Below are positions 20,441 to 22,095 of a stretch of DNA of 22,095 nucleotides, piece by piece. Each line of letters begins with the position of its first letter. Position 1 is the stretch's first letter. The translations under genes and the position numbers were made by a program. The notes under the pieces are model-generated. The model was given only the letters and a program-made list of their open reading frames with translations, was not told the origin of the DNA and did no database searches. Origin of the DNA: a virus; the IMG/VR virus record IMGVR_UViG_3300032242_000559, positions 1 through 22,095 of that record. One strand, given 5' to 3'.

Positions 20441-20738
20441 TCATCAACTCCATAAAATCGGTGAGCCTTAAAATGGCAATAGCTTCTTCCTTGTCAGCGC
20501 GTGCTATCACGACCGGTACTTGGCCGGGCTTGGCTGCTTTGATGGCTTGCTTCAGCCATGTGTAGACCGCTATCTTTGCATAGCGTTTGCATTCGAGCAT
20601 CCAGCGGGGAAGATCAATGTCTCCCCCACCGTCGCGTGTTTGAGATAGGTTGCGGCCAGCCTCGTAACCATGCGCTTTGAGCATGTTGACGATGTCGCGC
20701 TCGAACCCAGCACCTTTGTCTCGTTGAGATTTCGACAT
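20370..20738 (-). CDS. Holliday-junction-resolvase-like PD-(D/E)xK nuclease
   Basis: The protein has 122 residues. SKSQRDKGAGFERDIVNMLK contains the first acidic residue (Glu13). GRNLSQTRDGGGDIDLP holds Asp40 and Asp42, and WMLECKRYAK holds the Glu49-x-Lys51 pair, giving a full PD-(D/E)xK core in the arrangement of Hjc/RecU-like resolvases. VYTWLKQAIKAA and VPVVIARADKEEAIAILRL complete the fold. It would cut branched DNA made during recombination or replication, or clear concatemers before packaging. It lies in the same operon as RecT. GGGGAAG precedes the ATG. A restriction-type nuclease is a weaker alternative, since no methylase is nearby. Confidence 0.75.
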   Translation of the reverse strand: MSKSQRDKGAGFERDIVNMLKAHGYEAGRNLSQTRDGGGDIDLPRWMLECKRYAKIAVYTWLKQAIKAAKPGQVPVVIARADKEEAIAILRLTDFMELMNAKEVKAKAYDPIVGISKASDYL

Positions 20739-20780
20739 TGCTTCCCCGCCCCAAAAGAAAATCGTGATAGGAATATTAGC

Positions 20781-21032
20781 CTAGAAAGGTATATCGTTAT
20801 CATCAACTTTTTTAGGCCACTGCTTGTCAGCGTCCTGCTGCTGGTCAAGGCGGATCTTAATTAAACCGCCAAACTTGTTCTCAGACTTCCAGCCTGCAAT
20901 CTTAAGCACCGTTCCGGCGCCGCATTCACGATCAAGCACGATTTCACCGCGGTAATCTGGGTGCTTTTCGGTGGTCTTTTTGCCGTTCTGCAATAGCGAG
21001 CCAGTACCAGGCTTGTGAATAAATCCAGCCAT
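20781..21032 (-). CDS. Small SSB-like replication/recombination protein with DDNDIPF tail
   Basis: The protein has 83 residues. It has a short beta-type body (HPDYRGEIVLDRECGAGTVL, KIAGWKSENKFGGLIKIRL) and a C-terminus KVDDNDIPF that mimics the acidic D-x-IPF tip by which bacterial SSB recruits partners. I recall small phage proteins with KHPDYRGEI...W and a DDIPF end next to RecT-like and replication genes. It is probably a minimal single-stranded-DNA-binding or SSB-mimic protein that works with RecT. Its ATG overlaps the recT stop by one base. At 83 residues it is shorter than a typical SSB with a full OB fold. Confidence 0.6.
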   Translation of the reverse strand: MAGFIHKPGTGSLLQNGKKTTEKHPDYRGEIVLDRECGAGTVLKIAGWKSENKFGGLIKIRLDQQQDADKQWPKKVDDNDIPF

Positions 21033-21799
21033 TATGCGTTCCTTAAAATGTCTAATACGGTGATATTTGCAGCTTCCAACGCTTCAATTTTGGCGTCCTG
21101 CTGTGGTCCGGTCAATTTAGAAGCTGCAATGCGTTCGACCATTTCAGAGTAAGAACGCATAAAATCTTCACCATTTTTGCACCACTCATGCACCCTGATA
21201 GTGCCTTCTGGACCTGTAGGGTCAGGCACATAAAACGGCCAATCGCTAGTTTCATCCTGATCTAGCTCGTCGGTAATTTCAATATGCCTTACCAATTCTA
21301 CGTTTTTGCCAACAAAAGGTTTGATCTCAAAGTCCTGAGCCTCTTCAACCGCATAGTGTCCAAGTATGCACGCAGGGTATACCGCACGTACGCCTTCAGC
21401 CACGACACGCGCTTTTAGCATAGCTCGCGGGTACTTTTTCCAATTGTCTTTCGTTGCCAAGCCAATTTCTCTAGCCTGCTTAATTGTCCAATCAAGCGTG
21501 AGAGAGCCACCAGCAGGGTGAGAGAACGTCATCTCCACCTTGTCATCCGTGTAGGTGATATATTCGACCTTGCCGCCAGCCTGTTGAAAGCGAGCAAGGA
21601 TAGCCTGAGATTTAAGAGCTGGCCGACCTTGGATAATGTCGTATTCTTGCACGACAGTGCCAGGGTGCTTGTTCTCAGCCTGTGCGACGATCATCACAGC
21701 CATGACCTGAGAGATGTCAGTAAAGCCATAGAACTTGGACTTCACAATAGCTTCAGCCATGCGTTGTTGATCTTGGAATGGTACTAGATCATTGCTCAC
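21032..21799 (-). CDS. recT: RecT-family single-strand annealing protein
   Basis: The protein has 255 residues. It starts at a GTG (21799) with AAGGG about nine bases upstream; an ATG at 21760 is an alternative. RecT signatures run in order: MAEAIVKSKFYGFTDISQVM, a NKHPGTVVQEYDIIQGRPAL segment, KSQAILARFQQAGGKVEYI, TFSHPAGGSLTLDWTIKQAR and WKKYPRAMLKARVVAEGVRA followed by VYP. The protein anneals complementary single strands and supports recombination-dependent replication or repair. No partner exonuclease (RecE, lambda Exo type) lies inside the window. One may be just upstream of the operon. It overlaps the preceding gene by 11 bases. Confidence 0.85.
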   Translation of the reverse strand: MSNDLVPFQDQQRMAEAIVKSKFYGFTDISQVMAVMIVAQAENKHPGTVVQEYDIIQGRPALKSQAILARFQQAGGKVEYITYTDDKVEMTFSHPAGGSLTLDWTIKQAREIGLATKDNWKKYPRAMLKARVVAEGVRAVYPACILGHYAVEEAQDFEIKPFVGKNVELVRHIEITDELDQDETSDWPFYVPDPTGPEGTIRVHEWCKNGEDFMRSYSEMVERIAASKLTGPQQDAKIEALEAANITVLDILRNA

Positions 21800-22019
21800 T
21801 TTTTGAAACCCTTATTCGATGAACATAATTATGTTTCGTTGGATACCATTTTAAACTGCGCTCAAATTTGTTTAATAGCTGACGCATTCTTTCAGGGCTT
21901 CTGTCTTGCAAATCACCAATAGCTTTAAGTGTTAAGCCCTGATCTCGCAGTTTTTTTATTTCCACCATACGATCCCACTGTTGAGCGCGTATTGTTTCCC
22001 AATCAACCGTGTTGCTCAT
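21789..22019 (-). CDS. Small helix-turn-helix DNA-binding protein
   Basis: The protein has 76 residues. After DWETIRAQQWDRMVEIKKLR comes a clear helix-turn-helix: RDQGLTLKAIGDLQDRSPER followed by the recognition helix MRQLLNKFERSL. The sequence resembles the region-4-like HTH of sigma factors and small phage regulators. The C-terminal tail is basic. It starts at an ATG that overlaps the upstream gene by four bases (ATGA) and ends 11 bases inside recT, so it is part of the early operon. It probably regulates early phage genes, but no operator is visible in the window. Confidence 0.62.
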   Translation of the reverse strand: MSNTVDWETIRAQQWDRMVEIKKLRDQGLTLKAIGDLQDRSPERMRQLLNKFERSLKWYPTKHNYVHRIRVSKSEQ

Positions 22020-22095
22020 GGCGATACCTTTGGTTTGTTTTTAACGCCTTTTGGACGCCCTTTTCCTCTTAATGATGGAGGAGATATATCCCAAG
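22016..22095 (-). CDS. AT-hook-like basic protein (C-terminal end only)
   Basis: The frame is open to the window edge; only the last 25 residues are seen. They read SLRGKGRPKGVKNKPKVSP near the end, with the core G-R-P flanked by Lys, which is the AT-hook pattern for minor-groove binding to AT-rich DNA. The TGA stop overlaps the start of the helix-turn-helix gene by four bases (ATGA). The rest of the protein is outside the window, so nothing more can be said about its domains. Confidence 0.5.
   Translation of the reverse strand, partial: WDISPPSLRGKGRPKGVKNKPKVSP

Noticed and set aside
1-22095. tRNA genes, CRISPR arrays, integrase, transposase and attachment sites
   Set aside because: No cloverleaf-like segment, regularly spaced repeat, recombinase motif or flanking direct repeat was seen. 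The near-absence of GANTC also argues against tRNA genes, whose T-arm usually contains GTTCGANTC.

Overview
The window is a 22.1 kb internal piece of a tailed double-stranded DNA phage (or prophage) genome. It has no host housekeeping genes, tRNA, IS element or CRISPR. The morphology is most likely podovirus-like: an HK97-type capsid protein is followed by an SU10-type adaptor, a nozzle-like tail protein, tail fibre genes and a run of Ala/Gly/Gln-rich internal virion (ejection) proteins, and I see no tape measure, sheath or tail-tube gene. A GcrA-family regulator, a family confined to Alphaproteobacteria and their phages, and a GTA-type three-helix holin point to an alphaproteobacterial host. 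Similarity of several structural proteins to those I recall from cyanophages, pelagiphages and uncultured marine or freshwater phages suggests an aquatic setting. Genus and species cannot be told from the sequence.

Layout. Positions 2-2601 (+): the end of the major capsid gene, two candidate decoration proteins with strong ribosome binding sites, a small connector-region protein whose 3' end carries two tandem RNA hairpins, and the adaptor. 2601-7375 (+): the nozzle-like protein with inserted GYTS-type repeats, a fibre-like protein, a small accessory protein, a polyglycine adhesin-like protein, a membrane/coiled-coil protein and a three-repeat protein. 7375-13303 (+): five genes, the last four probably internal virion proteins. 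13303-17315 (+): two small proteins and a second structural block (854 and 262 aa). 17315-19062 (+): two tiny basic proteins and the lysis cassette (tail-anchored protein, holin, GH108 endolysin). 19049-22095 (-): an opposing early-type operon that reads, in its own direction, AT-hook-like protein (partial), helix-turn-helix protein, RecT, SSB-like protein, Holliday-junction-resolvase-like nuclease, small coiled-coil protein, GcrA-like regulator and a GT-A glycosyltransferase-like protein.

The plus-strand genes look like one late transcription unit. They are packed stop-to-start, and twelve junctions are one-base TAATG/TGATG overlaps, so translational coupling seems to be the rule. The minus-strand genes combine DNA recombination with host-directed regulation.

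The most striking signal is not a gene. GANTC, the site methylated by the alphaproteobacterial methyltransferase CcrM and read by GcrA, is almost missing: I found six by eye in 22 kb (about 85 expected from base composition), none of them GAATC or GATTC, and none after position 15397. The phage therefore carries a GcrA homolog while having purged the DNA site that GcrA normally uses.
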